This document shows, in pieces, positions 38,686 through 38,998 of a stretch of 38,998 nucleotides of DNA (positions are counted from its first letter, which is position 1; each line of letters opens with the position of its first letter). The notes under the pieces are model-generated. The model searched no databases and had not been told where the DNA came from. It saw nothing but the letters and a program-made list of their open reading frames with translations. The stretch comes from Paludibacteraceae bacterium. Its GTDB lineage: Bacteria; Bacteroidota; Bacteroidia; Bacteroidales; Paludibacteraceae. The position numbers were made by a program, and so were the translations under genes. The stretch is from assembly GCA_905233255.1 (NCBI GenBank), contig CAJOCN010000016.1, positions 1-38,998 on the forward strand, written 5' to 3'.

Positions 38686-38998
38686 TTATTGAATCAGATG
38701 TTTCCATCGGGGATGGAGGAATAATTTGGCTTTTTCGAGAGGAATCTCTACCTCCTGTTCGCCATCTGCAAAGCAGCCTAATGTATAATGGGTGTAGTGC
38801 AGAACGAGAGATGTCGGCGTCAGGGTAAAAGATGCCTGAATCCAATACTGGAGGGATATTTTCGGGTACTTATCCAAGAGTGCCCTCTGGACATAATAAG
38901 AGATGTCGTAGATCATCTGCCTTTCGGTATCTTCGTAATCTTCACTAAATATATCCATGAAATGTACCATCTCACCAGTTCGGGTATCGAAGGCGAAG
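38686..38998 (-). CDS. DUF3298-type protein, N-terminus beyond the window edge
   Basis: Only the last 103 codons are in the window; the frame is open to the right edge (FAFDTRTGEMVHFMDIFSED leads in). DISYYVQRALLDKYPKISLQ, ASFTLTPTSLVLHYTHYTLG and GEQEVEIPLEKAKLFLHPRW match the C-terminal DUF3298 domain (RsiV family) of Bacteroidota lipoproteins. Ligands of these proteins are not established in this group, but RsiV itself binds lysozyme. It is followed by the PBP-like gene, so both may act on the cell envelope. Confidence 0.8.
   Translation of the reverse strand, partial: FAFDTRTGEMVHFMDIFSEDYEDTERQMIYDISYYVQRALLDKYPKISLQYWIQASFTLTPTSLVLHYTHYTLGCFADGEQEVEIPLEKAKLFLHPRWKHLIQ

Noticed and set aside
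38669..38845. N-terminal extension of the PBP-like protein
   Set aside because: The added 59 residues are antisense-like, cover the end of the upstream gene and hide an otherwise normal signal peptide.

Overview
The window looks like a chromosomal segment of a Bacteroidales (Bacteroidota) bacterium. It carries the Bacteroidota promoter form TTTG-N19/20-TAnnTTTG at ten places. It also has a SAM-II riboswitch before metK, DUF4296 and DUF3298 proteins, a 29-residue COX24-type basic protein, and C-terminal tails of the type IX secretion cargo style (ILRGDKTYTLTGQEVK). No rRNA, tRNA, CRISPR array, integrase or transposase was seen. I cannot name the species.

Layout. 1-580 is gene-free: an AT-rich array of a 10-bp motif in both orientations, then a promoter in front of an orphan secretion-tail fragment. 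584-1012 is a small heat-shock protein behind a near-perfect sigma-54 promoter with three repeated upstream sites. 1412-5708 (minus) is a xylose operon, xylB-xylA-sugar porter. It diverges from metK-holA (plus, 5976-8293), whose leader carries a SAM-II riboswitch and an intrinsic terminator. From 24921 down to 8270 everything is on the minus strand in one tight run: DUF177-rpmF-pseudouridine synthase-MMPL transporter, then a surface-glycan block (sugar-phosphate transferase, nucleotidyltransferase, two polytopic GT-C-like proteins, ATP-grasp ligase, ArnC-like glycosyltransferase, PglD-like acetyltransferase, an ArnE/ArnF-like pair, WecE-like aminotransferase), and finally lspA and a DUF4296 lipoprotein. 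Most glycan genes overlap by ATGA or a few bases, so they are probably co-translated. 24986-26413 is a metallo-beta-lactamase-fold RNase-like protein, divergent from an SDR dehydrogenase, an S9 peptidase, an acyl-ACP thioesterase and a stand-alone NrdJ C-terminal domain (plus, to 30781). 30815-32860 is HU, a tiny ribosome-type protein and RNase G. mutY (plus) converges on a DUF2520 gene. The right end has a secreted protein with a secretion tail, an unknown gene behind repeat clusters, a secreted penicillin-binding-protein homologue lacking the catalytic lysine, and a truncated DUF3298 gene.

The glycan genes can be read as one pathway. WecE would make a dTDP-4-amino-4,6-dideoxy sugar; the PglD-like enzyme or the ATP-grasp ligase would acylate it; the ArnC-like enzyme would load it on undecaprenyl phosphate; the ArnE/F-like pair would flip it; and a GT-C protein would transfer it outside. 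This is inference from families and gene order.

The most unusual theme is short repeats. At least seven families (8-bp TTTGAAGA, 7-bp AATTCGT, 15-bp ACCATTTGGTCATTT, 8-bp CATAACGA/T, a 16-17-bp AGCGCAGCGGTCT unit, and GGGG-stem palindromes of more than one type) lie between genes. Several also lie in frame inside conserved genes: xylB, wecE (twice), a GT-C gene, the DUF177 gene, mutY and the DUF2520 gene (three types). This resembles the protein-coding palindromic elements known from Rickettsia.
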